From: Caldilineaceae bacterium
GTDB taxonomy: Bacteria > Chloroflexota > Anaerolineae > Caldilineales > Caldilineaceae
Direction of reading: 5' to 3'
NCBI GenBank assembly: GCA_022821585.1
Contig: JAJEDI010000092.1
Coordinates: forward strand, 1-64,000
DNA length: 64,000 nt
In this document: positions 52,890 to 60,369 of the stretch, piece by piece
How the letters are laid out: each line of letters opens with the position of its first letter
Position numbering within the stretch: the first letter of the stretch is position 1
Notes under the pieces: model-generated
Told to the model about the DNA's origin: nothing
Seen by the model: the letters and a program-made list of their open reading frames with translations, nothing else
Database searches by the model: none
Translations under genes and position numbers: made by a program

Positions 52890-52927
52890 CTGACCACTGA
52901 CCACTGACAACCGACCACTGGTGTTCC
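52890..52927 (+). repeat. Heptamer tract abutting the GH105-like start
   Basis: Five units of the CTGACCA type, ending GACCACTGGTGTTCC immediately before ATG 52928. The same ending precedes the gene at 40839. No Shine-Dalgarno sequence is present. Confidence 0.75.
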
Positions 52928-54628
52928 ATGTCACTCGACGAACAGATCGAAACCCTCCTTTCACAAGCACCCGGCTTCTGGCACCTCGATGCCTGTGGCG
53001 TCACCCGCACCGAACGCCAGATCCCCGCCCTCCTGCACGGCACCGACCAGCCGCCCGCAGGCGAGCGCCTCCAGCTCGTCCTCATCGGCGGCCTCTCCGG
53101 CAAACAGGAAGACGCCGATACCGCGCTCGCGGCCCTGCACTCATATCGCACCGCACCCGGCCTGTCAGGCCGGTACGCCCTCAGCGCTGTCCCCTGCGCT
53201 AATCCCGACGGCCTCGCCCTCGGCGCCGCGCCTGAAAACGGCGCCGGCGGCAACCCCAGCACAGCCTACCCGCCCCCAGGAAACAGCTACTGCGACGCCA
53301 ATCCCGAAGCCCACTACCTCTGGCGCTGGATCACCTTCCAGGCGCCGGACCTGGTCCTTGAGATCCGGACCGGCGAAAGCACGACCTGGGAGGGCTCTGC
53401 CCTCTGCCTGGAACTGCTGGAGCAGTTCCGTTCCGTGCTCAATGCCTCTGAGCTCCCGTCCGACAGTTCGCTGATGGGCGCGCTCTCGACAGGCGAACCC
53501 AACCTCCTCCCGCCCATTTTCGGCCTGCGCCTCACCTGCGCCGCCGCCGACCTCGAAGACGAACTGGCCAAACTGTGGATGGTCCTCGGCCAGGTGCCCG
53601 ACCACGCCAGATCCCCCACCCGCAGCGCCCTGCAAGCCCGCGCCGCCCGCTCACCCCTGGAAGCCGCCCGCATCCTCGCCGGCGTCTACGGCCACGAACT
53701 CGATCCCGTCATCTACACCCAGGGCGTCGCCGTCAGCGGCCGCCTGCGCCTGGCCCAATTGGACGCGGAATACGCCGATCCATCAGACGGCATCGCCGCC
53801 ATGGTCGCGCCCTACATGTCCGGCGCCAAAGAGTGGTTCCCCGCCGGCGGCGAAGGCGGTGCCAACCTCGCCGGCCTTGTCTGGGCCGACGAGCTCGCCG
53901 CAACCACCGGCGATGACCGCTACGCCGACCTGCTCGTCCAGACCGCCGACCGCTACCGCACCACCCACGACAACGGCGTGCCCATCCCATCCAATCCCAA
54001 CTACCAGGTCGAGGACATGTTCTTCACCGCCGCCGTCCTCGGTCGCGCCTTTAAGCTAACCGGTGACGACGCCTACCTGACCATCCTCACCCGCTTCCTT
54101 TTGGATGCAGACGTGCAGCAACCGGATGGCCTCTTCTGGCACGACCGCCGTACACCCTTCTACTGGGGCCGCGGCAACGGCTTCGCCGCCCTCAGCTACG
54201 CCGAAACCCTGACCTACCTACCCGACGACCACCCCGACCGCGCAGCCGTGCTCGCCATCCACCGCCGCCACCTCCAGGCCCTGCGCGGCTATCAACACCG
54301 CAGCGGCATGTGGCGCCAGGTCGTCAACGGCCCCGGCTCCTACCCCGAAATGACCGTCACCTGCATGGTCGGCTATGCCCTCGCCCGCGGCCTGCGCCGC
54401 GGCTGGCTCGATGCCGGCTACACAGAAATGCTGACCCGCGCCTGGCAGGGCGTCGCCGCCCGCATCGACGACCACGGCGGCCTCGTCGACGTCTGCACCG
54501 GCACCGGCGTCCAGCAAAGCACCCGCGACTACCTCGACCGTCCCGCCATCTTCGGCCCCGACGAACGCGGCGGCGCCTTGTCTATTTGGTTCGTCACCGA
54601 AATGGAATCCTTTCTCCGGCAGCACTGA
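52928..54628 (+). CDS. M14-like domain fused to GH88/105-type hydrolase
   Basis: A 566-residue fusion. Residues ~1-230 look like a carboxypeptidase A-type (M14) fold remnant: LQLVLIGGLSGKQEDADTALAALHSY, ALSAVPCANPDGLALGA and APDLVLEIRTGEST, with the expected zinc ligands only partly kept. Residues ~260-566 form an (alpha/alpha)6 barrel: GGANLAGLVWADELAATTGDDRYAD, PNYQVEDMFFTAAVLGRAFKLTGDD, WHDRRTPFYWGRGNGFAALSYAETL (YWGRGNG is the GH88/105 signature) and SGMWRQVVNGPGSYPEMTVTCMVGYALARG. It likely removes unsaturated galacturonyl units from rhamnogalacturonan fragments. Cytoplasmic, no signal peptide. Its last ~45 codons are duplicated downstream. Confidence 0.72.
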   Translation: MSLDEQIETLLSQAPGFWHLDACGVTRTERQIPALLHGTDQPPAGERLQLVLIGGLSGKQEDADTALAALHSYRTAPGLSGRYALSAVPCANPDGLALGAAPENGAGGNPSTAYPPPGNSYCDANPEAHYLWRWITFQAPDLVLEIRTGESTTWEGSALCLELLEQFRSVLNASELPSDSSLMGALSTGEPNLLPPIFGLRLTCAAADLEDELAKLWMVLGQVPDHARSPTRSALQARAARSPLEAARILAGVYGHELDPVIYTQGVAVSGRLRLAQLDAEYADPSDGIAAMVAPYMSGAKEWFPAGGEGGANLAGLVWADELAATTGDDRYADLLVQTADRYRTTHDNGVPIPSNPNYQVEDMFFTAAVLGRAFKLTGDDAYLTILTRFLLDADVQQPDGLFWHDRRTPFYWGRGNGFAALSYAETLTYLPDDHPDRAAVLAIHRRHLQALRGYQHRSGMWRQVVNGPGSYPEMTVTCMVGYALARGLRRGWLDAGYTEMLTRAWQGVAARIDDHGGLVDVCTGTGVQQSTRDYLDRPAIFGPDERGGALSIWFVTEMESFLRQH

Positions 54629-54650
54629 TATCGCAAATGGAAACTCTAGT

Positions 54651-54718
54651 GGCCACTGGCCACTGACCACTGACCACTAACCACTGACCACTGATCACTG
54701 ACCACTGCAGTAAGGAGG
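54651..54718 (+). repeat. Eight-heptamer tract with ACTGCAGT and ribosome binding site
   Basis: Eight units of the form GRCCACT (variants AACCACT and GATCACT) at 54651-54706, then the palindrome ACTGCAGT (54704-54711) and AAGGAGG (54712-54718), five bases before the ATG of DUF1800. Confidence 0.85.
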
Positions 54719-54723
54719 TAGAT

Positions 54724-56127
54724 ATGGCAGATGAGGATCTGGGCCTGATGGCTCATTTGCTGCGCCGGGCAGGCTTCGGCGCCAGCCGCGAGGAGCTCGA
54801 GGCCTACGCCGCAAAAGGCTATGACGAAGTCGTAGAAGATCTGGTGGACGAGGAGCGCTGCCCGCCGATCGACGAGGATATCATCAAGCGCTACTTTGGC
54901 GGTGAAGGGCCGGAAATCCGTTCCGGCACCTGGATCTACCGCATGCTCAACAACCCGCGCCCGCTCGAAGAAAAGATGGCCCTCTTCTGGCACCACGTCT
55001 TCGCCACCGGCTACGCCAAGGGCGAGCACGCCCTCGCTATGAGCGACCAGATCGATCTCTTCCGCCGCATCGGCTTGAGCAACATCCACGAGATTCTGCT
55101 CGAGCTCTCCATGAACCCGGCGATGATCAACTGGCTCGACAACAACGAGAACATCAAGGGAGAACCCAACGAGAACTACGGCCGCGAGCTGCTCGAACTC
55201 TTCTCTATGGGCGTGGGCAACTACACCGAGGACGACATCAAGAACTGCGCGCTCGCCTTCACCGGCTGGACCTACGCGCAACCCGTCCCCCTCTACCCCC
55301 ACGGCTTCTACTCTCCCGAATTCCTCTTCCGCCCGGAGGACCACGACTACGGCGAGAAGACCTTCCTCGGCCACACCGGCAACTTCAACGGCGACGACAT
55401 CATCGACATCATCGTCGAGCAGCCGGCCACCGCCCGCTTCATCTCCCGCCATCTCTACAATTTCTTCGTCGCCGACGAGCCGCAGGTTCCCTCCTGGAAT
55501 GTGACCCCGCCCCAGGACCCGGACGCCATCGAAACCCTGGCAGACGCTTTCATGGAGTCGAAAGGCAACATGCGCCATGTCCTGCGCACACTCTTCAAAA
55601 GCGACTTCTTCAAGGCGGCCCGCTTCAAGAAGGTGAAAAGCCCCACCGAGCTGATCACCGGCGTCCTCAAGCTGGTCGGCACCAACCGCACGCCCACCCC
55701 CGGCATGCCGCAATACCACCGCGCCGCCAAAGTGATGGGCCAGGAGCTCTTCAACCCGCCTACCGTCGAAGGCTGGCACACCGGCCAGGAGTGGATCGAC
55801 GGCGGCATGCTCACCGAACGCATCAACTTCGCCGTCGACGAAGTGGGCGACGCCAGCAAGCCGGGCATCCAGGCCGTCATCAAGCGGCTGCGCGCCGCCG
55901 GCAACAGCCTCACCCCCGAGCAGTTCGTTGACAGCTGTCTCGACCTCGCCGGCCCCGTGAACCTGGAGGACAAGACCCGCGCCGACCTCATACGCTTCGC
56001 CCAAAGCGGCGGCGACCTCGTACTCTCCAGCAACGGCAGCACCAACGGCCAGACCGACGAAAACACCGACCGCATCATCCTGATGCTCCAACTCATCGTC
56101 GCCTCCCGCGAATACCAGTTCGCCTGA
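54724..56127 (+). CDS. DUF1800 family protein, copy 1
   Basis: A 467-residue DUF1800 protein with strong ribosome binding site AAGGAGG. Hallmarks are the start LMAHLLRRAGFGASREELEAYAAKGYDEVVEDLVD, the ALFWHHVFATGYAKGEH block near residue 86, NENYGRELLELFSMGVGNYTEDDI near 150, FTGWTYAQPVPLYPHGFYS and PQVPSWNVTPPQDPD. Unlike many members it has no signal peptide. Function is unknown; across bacteria it is paired with DUF1501, which lies just beyond the duplicate. Compared with copy 2 I count about 31 amino-acid differences (~93% identity), with the first ~66 residues the same. Confidence 0.9.
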   Translation: MADEDLGLMAHLLRRAGFGASREELEAYAAKGYDEVVEDLVDEERCPPIDEDIIKRYFGGEGPEIRSGTWIYRMLNNPRPLEEKMALFWHHVFATGYAKGEHALAMSDQIDLFRRIGLSNIHEILLELSMNPAMINWLDNNENIKGEPNENYGRELLELFSMGVGNYTEDDIKNCALAFTGWTYAQPVPLYPHGFYSPEFLFRPEDHDYGEKTFLGHTGNFNGDDIIDIIVEQPATARFISRHLYNFFVADEPQVPSWNVTPPQDPDAIETLADAFMESKGNMRHVLRTLFKSDFFKAARFKKVKSPTELITGVLKLVGTNRTPTPGMPQYHRAAKVMGQELFNPPTVEGWHTGQEWIDGGMLTERINFAVDEVGDASKPGIQAVIKRLRAAGNSLTPEQFVDSCLDLAGPVNLEDKTRADLIRFAQSGGDLVLSSNGSTNGQTDENTDRIILMLQLIVASREYQFA

Positions 56128-56173
56128 CCTGCAGTCTTTAGCAACACCGTCCCGCATATCCAGCCGGAAGGTG

Positions 56174-56225
56174 TTCACTAAAAACTGAAAACTGAAAACT
56201 GAAAACTGTAGTCAAAAACTGCAGT
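56174..56225 (+). repeat. Heptamer tract, AAAACTG family
   Basis: TTCACTA then four AAAACTG units (56174-56208), a near-palindrome ACTGTAGT and then ACTGCAGT (56218-56225). It precedes the chimeric fragment start at 56243. The homologous tract at 57934 has the same unit number but different bases. Confidence 0.8.
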
Positions 56226-56242
56226 TAAGCAAGGAAGTAAAG

Positions 56243-56416
56243 ATGGTCGCCCACAAAAAAGACCCCGCCCTCGTCGACGTCTGCACCGGCACCGGCGTCC
56301 AGCAAAGCACCCGCGACTACCTCGACCGCCCCGCCATATTCGGCCCCGACGAACGCGGCGGCGCCCTATCAATCTGGTTCGTCACCGATATGGAGACCTT
56401 TCTCCAAGAGAATTGA
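56243..56416 (+). pseudogene. Chimeric fragment: DUF1501 start joined to GH105-like tail
   Basis: A 57-codon open frame made by the tandem duplication. Its first eight codons (MVAHKKDP) match the DUF1501 start MVDHKKDP at 58003, and it then continues in frame into the C-terminus of the GH105-like protein (LVDVCTGTGVQQSTRDYLDR to the stop). It keeps a ribosome binding site (AAGGAAG) and could still be translated. It is not expected to have the activity of either parent. Confidence 0.85.
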
Positions 56417-56438
56417 TATCGTAGTCGGGAATTTGAGT

Positions 56439-56478
56439 GGCCACTGATCACTGATCACTGACCACTGCAGTAAGGAGG
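56439..56478 (+). repeat. Four-heptamer tract (copy of the tract at 54651)
   Basis: Four units, GGCCACT, GATCACT twice and GACCACT (56439-56466), then ACTGCAGT (56464-56471) and AAGGAGG (56472-56478). It is homologous to the eight-unit tract at 54651 but exactly four units shorter. Confidence 0.85.
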
Positions 56479-56483
56479 TAGAT

Positions 56484-57887
56484 ATGGCAGATGAGGATCT
56501 GGGCCTGATGGCTCATTTGCTGCGCCGGGCAGGCTTCGGCGCCAGCCGCGAAGAGCTCGAGGCCTACGCCGCAAAAGGCTATGACGAAGTCGTAGAAGAT
56601 CTGGTGGACGAGGAGCGCTGCCCGCCGATCGACGAGGATATCATCAAGCGCTACTTTGGCGGTGAAGGGCCGGATTTCCGCTCCGGCGCCTGGATCTACC
56701 GCATGATCAACAGCCCGCGCCCGCTCGAAGAAAAGATGGCTCTCTTCTGTCATCACGTCTTCGCCACCGGCTTCGCCAAGGTCGCGCACGCCCTCGCCAT
56801 GAGCGACCAGATCGATCTCTTCCGCCGCATCGGCATGAGCAACATACGCGAGATTCTGCTCGAGCTCTCCATGAACCCGGCCATGATCAACTGGCTCGAC
56901 AACAACGAGAACATCAAGGGCGAACCCAACGAGAACTACGGCCGCGAGCTGCTCGAACTCTTCTCAATGGGCGTCGGCAACTACACCGAGGACGACATCA
57001 AGAACTGCGCGCTCGCCTTCACCGGCTGGACCTACGCGCAACCCGTCCCCCTCTATCCCCACGGCTACTACTCTCCCGAATTCCTGTTCCGCCCGGAGGA
57101 CCACGACTACGGCGAGAAGACCTTCCTCGGCCACACCGGCAACTTCAACGGCGATGATATCATCGACATCATCGTCGAGCAGCCGGCAACCGCCCGCTTT
57201 ATCTCCCGCCATCTCTACAACTTCTTCGTCGCCGACGAGCCCCAGGTCCCCTCCTGGAACGTGACGCCGCCGCAGGACCCGGAAGCGATCGAAATCCTCT
57301 CGGACGCCTTCATGGAGTCGAAAGGCGACATGCGCCACGTCCTGCGCACGCTCTTCAAGAGCGACTTCTTCAAGGCGGCCCGCTTCAAAAGGGTGAAAAG
57401 CCCTGCCGAACTGATCGCCGGCGTCCTCAAGCTGGTCGGCACCTATCGCACGCCCACCCCCGGCATGCCCCGCTACCACCGCGCCGCCAAACTGATGGGC
57501 CAGGAGCTCTTCAACCCGCCCACAGTCGAAGGCTGGCACACCGGCCAGGAGTGGATCGACGGCGGCATGCTCACCGAGCGCATCAACTTCGCCGTCGACG
57601 AAGTGAGCGACGCCAGCAAGCCGGGTATCCAGGCCCTCATCAAGCGCCTGCGCGCCGCCGGCGACAGCCTCACCCCCGAGCAGTTCGTCGACACCTGCCT
57701 CGACCTCGCCGGCCCCGTGACCCTGGAAGACAAGACCCGCGCCGACCTCATACGCTTCGCCCAGAGCGGCGGCGACCTCGTTTTCTCCAGCAACGGCAGC
57801 GCCAATGGCGAAACCGACGAAAGCACCGACCGCATCATCCTGATGCTCCAACTAATCGTCGCCTCCCGCGAATACCAATTCGCCTGA
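56484..57887 (+). CDS. DUF1800 family protein, copy 2
   Basis: A second 467-residue DUF1800 protein with no indel relative to copy 1. The differences I count include Trp to Cys in ALFCHHVF, GE to VA in FAKVAHALAM, and conservative changes in the C-terminal half such as RFKRVKSPAELIAGV. Frame and length are kept, and most differences are conservative, so it is probably under selection and functional. It shares the ribosome binding site AAGGAGG and a shortened heptamer tract. It stands directly before DUF1501, in the arrangement usual for the pair. Confidence 0.9.
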   Translation: MADEDLGLMAHLLRRAGFGASREELEAYAAKGYDEVVEDLVDEERCPPIDEDIIKRYFGGEGPDFRSGAWIYRMINSPRPLEEKMALFCHHVFATGFAKVAHALAMSDQIDLFRRIGMSNIREILLELSMNPAMINWLDNNENIKGEPNENYGRELLELFSMGVGNYTEDDIKNCALAFTGWTYAQPVPLYPHGYYSPEFLFRPEDHDYGEKTFLGHTGNFNGDDIIDIIVEQPATARFISRHLYNFFVADEPQVPSWNVTPPQDPEAIEILSDAFMESKGDMRHVLRTLFKSDFFKAARFKRVKSPAELIAGVLKLVGTYRTPTPGMPRYHRAAKLMGQELFNPPTVEGWHTGQEWIDGGMLTERINFAVDEVSDASKPGIQALIKRLRAAGDSLTPEQFVDTCLDLAGPVTLEDKTRADLIRFAQSGGDLVFSSNGSANGETDESTDRIILMLQLIVASREYQFA

Positions 57888-57933
57888 CCTGCAGCTCTTA
57901 GCAACACCACCCCGCCTATACAGCGGAAAGGTG

Positions 57934-57985
57934 TTCACTAAAAACTAAAAACCAAAAACTAGAAACTGCAGTCAAAAACTGCAGT
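57934..57985 (+). repeat. Heptamer tract, AAAACTA family, with two ACTGCAGT
   Basis: TTCACTA followed by AAAACTA, AAAACCA, AAAACTA and GAAACTG (57934-57968), with palindromes ACTGCAGT at 57965-57972 and 57978-57985. It lies 17 bp before the DUF1501 start. Confidence 0.8.
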
Positions 57986-58002
57986 ACAGAAAGGAAACAA
58001 AG

Positions 58003-59136
58003 ATGGTTGACCACAAAAAAGACCCCGTACTCGTTGTCGTACAACTCAGCGGCGGCAACGACTTCATGAACACCGTCGTCCCCTATACCGCCGGCATCTA
58101 CTACGACTCCCGGCCGGTCGTGGGCCTCAAAGAGGACGAAGTCCTGCCCATTCACGATACCCTTGCCTGGAACCCGAACTGCGAGCCCCTCCAGCAGATG
58201 TACGAGGCCGGCGACATCGCAGTCGTACAGGGCATCGGCTACCCCAACTCCAACCGCTCCCACTTCCGCGCCATGGACATCTGGCACACCTGCGAACCGA
58301 TCGAGATCGGCACCGAAGGCTGGGTCGGACGCATGATCCGCGAGCTCGACCCCGGCGGCCACAACGTCCTCACCGGCGTCAACGTCGGCCAGGGCCTGCC
58401 CAGAGCCATGGCCGTGCCCGGCGTGCCCGTCACCTCCTTCGCCGACCTCGACACTTACGGCCTGCTCACCGGCATCGACGAACCCCGCCGCCGCACCCAG
58501 GCGCTTGAGGTCTTCAAAGGCATGTACGGCCACGAAGTCGGCGCCGGCTACGTCATGGACTACCTCTCTCAGACCGGCCTCAACGTCATCCAGGGCACCG
58601 ACGAGCTCAAGAAAGCCAAAGAAGGTTACAGTTCGACCGTGGAGTATGGCGACAGTGCCATCGCCAACAGCCTGCGCGACGTCGCCCGCGTCCATCTCGC
58701 CGGGCTCGGCACCCGCGTCTTCTACACCGCCCAGGGCGGCTATGACAACCATGCCAACGAGGTCCCCGACCATCCCAAGCTGCTCGCCGACCTCAGCACA
58801 GCCATCACCGCCTTCTTCGAGGACCTGCGCGCTCACAACGCCTCCTCAGAAGTGACGATGCTGGTCTTCACCGAGTTCGGCCGCCGCATCCGCGACAACG
58901 CCAGCGGCACCGACCACGGCTCCGGCGGCGGCGCCTTCATCATCGGCGACCGCGTCCAGGGCGGCCTCTACGCCCAATACCCCTCCCTCGACCCCGCCCG
59001 CTGGGTCCACGGCGAGGACATGGAACACACTATCGACTTCCGCGGCATCTACGGCACCGTACTCGAACAGTGGATGGGCATCGATCCCACCCAAATCGTC
59101 AACGGCCATTTCGAGCAAATCTACCCATACAGCTAA
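58003..59136 (+). CDS. DUF1501 family protein
   Basis: A 377-residue DUF1501 protein, related to the sulfatase/alkaline phosphatase superfamily. It begins PVLVVVQLSGGNDFMNTVVPY, the typical LxGGxD start. HTCEPIEIGTEGWVGRMIREL, GYDNHANEVPDHPKLLADLSTA and MLVFTEFGRRIRDNASGTDHGSGGGAFIIGDRVQGGLY are the family motifs, the last carrying the predicted metal ligands (TDHG). There is no signal peptide, whereas many homologues have a Tat signal. It is the partner of the DUF1800 genes upstream. The role of the pair is unknown. AGAAAGGAAAC precedes ATG 58003. Confidence 0.9.
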   Translation: MVDHKKDPVLVVVQLSGGNDFMNTVVPYTAGIYYDSRPVVGLKEDEVLPIHDTLAWNPNCEPLQQMYEAGDIAVVQGIGYPNSNRSHFRAMDIWHTCEPIEIGTEGWVGRMIRELDPGGHNVLTGVNVGQGLPRAMAVPGVPVTSFADLDTYGLLTGIDEPRRRTQALEVFKGMYGHEVGAGYVMDYLSQTGLNVIQGTDELKKAKEGYSSTVEYGDSAIANSLRDVARVHLAGLGTRVFYTAQGGYDNHANEVPDHPKLLADLSTAITAFFEDLRAHNASSEVTMLVFTEFGRRIRDNASGTDHGSGGGAFIIGDRVQGGLYAQYPSLDPARWVHGEDMEHTIDFRGIYGTVLEQWMGIDPTQIVNGHFEQIYPYS

Positions 59137-59170
59137 AATCTCTCAGCAAATTGAGAGCAAAATGGGTTTT

Positions 59171-59200
59171 ACCAAAAACTAAAAACTAGCAACCAAAAAC
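59171..59200 (+). repeat. Heptamer tract, CCAAAAA/CTAAAAA family
   Basis: Units CCAAAAA, CTAAAAA, CTAGCAA and CCAAAAA in a 7-bp period, followed by AAAAGGAG and the GTG start at 59219. Confidence 0.65.
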
Positions 59201-59218
59201 TCAAAAAGGAGTTCCACC

Positions 59219-60229
59219 GTGGGCAGACCATACGGTCTCTTACGCGCCGGCTTTCCCTTCCACAAGACGCTGGGAATGCGGCGGCTGACCAACTATCCCA
59301 TCGACCTCGCCTTAGGCAAGGAGGACCGCCTCTTCATCCTCTGCCGCAGCGAGGGCACCGCGCTCATCCGCAAGTACAGCACCGAGGATGCGGACCTCGG
59401 CTCCATCGGCATCTACGGCGACGAGCCGGGCCAGGTCACCTGGCCGGTCACCATCCTCGCCGACGCCGACGAGAACCTCTACCTCACCGATGAGGCGCTC
59501 CACCGCGTCACCATCATCGACAGCGAGGGCGAGCTGATCGACAGCTGGGGCGAAGAGGGCAGCGGGCCCGGCCAGCTCAACGGCCCCGCCGGCATGACCT
59601 TCGACGCCGAGGGCAACCTCTACGTCGTCGATTCCCTCAACCACCGCGTCCAGAAGTTCACCCGCGAGGGCGGCCTCCTCGGCGGCTGGGGCAGCTACGG
59701 CTGCGGTGAGGGCGAGTTCAACATGCCTTGGGGCATCGCCGTTGACGAACTGGGCGACGTCTACGTCGCCGACTGGCGCAACGACCGCGTCCAGAAGTTC
59801 AGCGCCGACGGCGAATTCAAGATGGCCTTCGGGACCTCCGGCTGCGGCGACAGTGAGTTCAACCGCCCCAGCGGCGTCGACGTCGACCGCCACGGCGACA
59901 TCTACGTCGTCGACCGCGGCAACAACCGCGTCCAACTCTTCAACGAAGAGGGCCGCTACGTGCAGCAGTTCATCGGCGACGCCACCCTCTCCAAGGTGGC
60001 CATCTCCTACATGATGACCAACGCCTACCCCAACCGCCTGCGCGACATGGCCAAGCTCGAAATTCAGAAGCTCCTGCGCTGGCCGCAGTCCGTCGTCGTC
60101 AGCGAAGACGGACTCATGTACGTGCCCGACACCGGCTCCTACCGCGTCCAGGTCTACAGAAAGGAGGCCGTCGAGCTCAACGAGCTCCAATTCGCGCCCC
60201 CCCGCCGCGCGCCGGCCCTCAACATATAG
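59219..60229 (+). CDS. NHL-repeat beta-propeller protein
   Basis: A 336-residue protein from GTG 59219, AAGGAG upstream. It consists of NHL repeats: VTWPVTILADADENLYLTDEALHRVTII, LNGPAGMTFDAEGNLYVVDSLNHRVQKF, FNMPWGIAVDELGDVYVADWRNDRVQKF, FNRPSGVDVDRHGDIYVVDRGNNRVQLF and a last SVVVSEDGLMYVPDTGSYRVQVY. Each has the NLYVxDxxNHRVQ core. About five to six blades close a propeller. No signal peptide is visible. Such proteins often serve as scaffolds or bind polysaccharides or proteins. It directly follows the DUF1501 gene and may belong to the same unit. Confidence 0.85.
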   Translation: MGRPYGLLRAGFPFHKTLGMRRLTNYPIDLALGKEDRLFILCRSEGTALIRKYSTEDADLGSIGIYGDEPGQVTWPVTILADADENLYLTDEALHRVTIIDSEGELIDSWGEEGSGPGQLNGPAGMTFDAEGNLYVVDSLNHRVQKFTREGGLLGGWGSYGCGEGEFNMPWGIAVDELGDVYVADWRNDRVQKFSADGEFKMAFGTSGCGDSEFNRPSGVDVDRHGDIYVVDRGNNRVQLFNEEGRYVQQFIGDATLSKVAISYMMTNAYPNRLRDMAKLEIQKLLRWPQSVVVSEDGLMYVPDTGSYRVQVYRKEAVELNELQFAPPRRAPALNI

Positions 60230-60316
60230 CTCTCAACGTTCACCGCAGCCAAAGCCAAATAGAGGCCGCACAAATTAACCGCGCCCGCAACAAGGCCGAT
60301 CAACCCGATTCCCCCT

Positions 60317-60348
60317 CTGACCACTAACCACTGACTACTGACCACTGC
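60317..60348 (+). repeat. Heptamer tract before the ThDP enzyme
   Basis: Units CTGACCA, CTAACCA and CTGACTA then CTGCCGT, 22 bp before the ATG at 60370. No Shine-Dalgarno sequence follows; CCGCAGTT is repeated instead. Confidence 0.7.
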
Positions 60349-60369
60349 CGTTCCGCAGTTCCGCAGCCT

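Larger units (their letters stand above)
54482..58029 (+). repeat. Tandem duplication, two units of ~1.76-1.79 kb
   Basis: Unit 1 is 54482-56269 and unit 2 is 56270 to about 58029. Each contains the last ~50 codons of the GH105-like gene, a leader with a heptamer tract, a whole DUF1800 gene and a second tract leading to the first codons of the DUF1501 gene. Offsets are 1788 bp before the first tract and 1760 bp after it. The 28-bp difference is four heptamers. The junction at 56268-56270 has short microhomology (CCTCGT-like). Confidence 0.85.

Noticed and set aside
54646-56178. A 510-residue minus-strand ORF opposite DUF1800
   Set aside because: It is an antisense shadow. Its start lies within the heptamer tract and its sequence has no family features.
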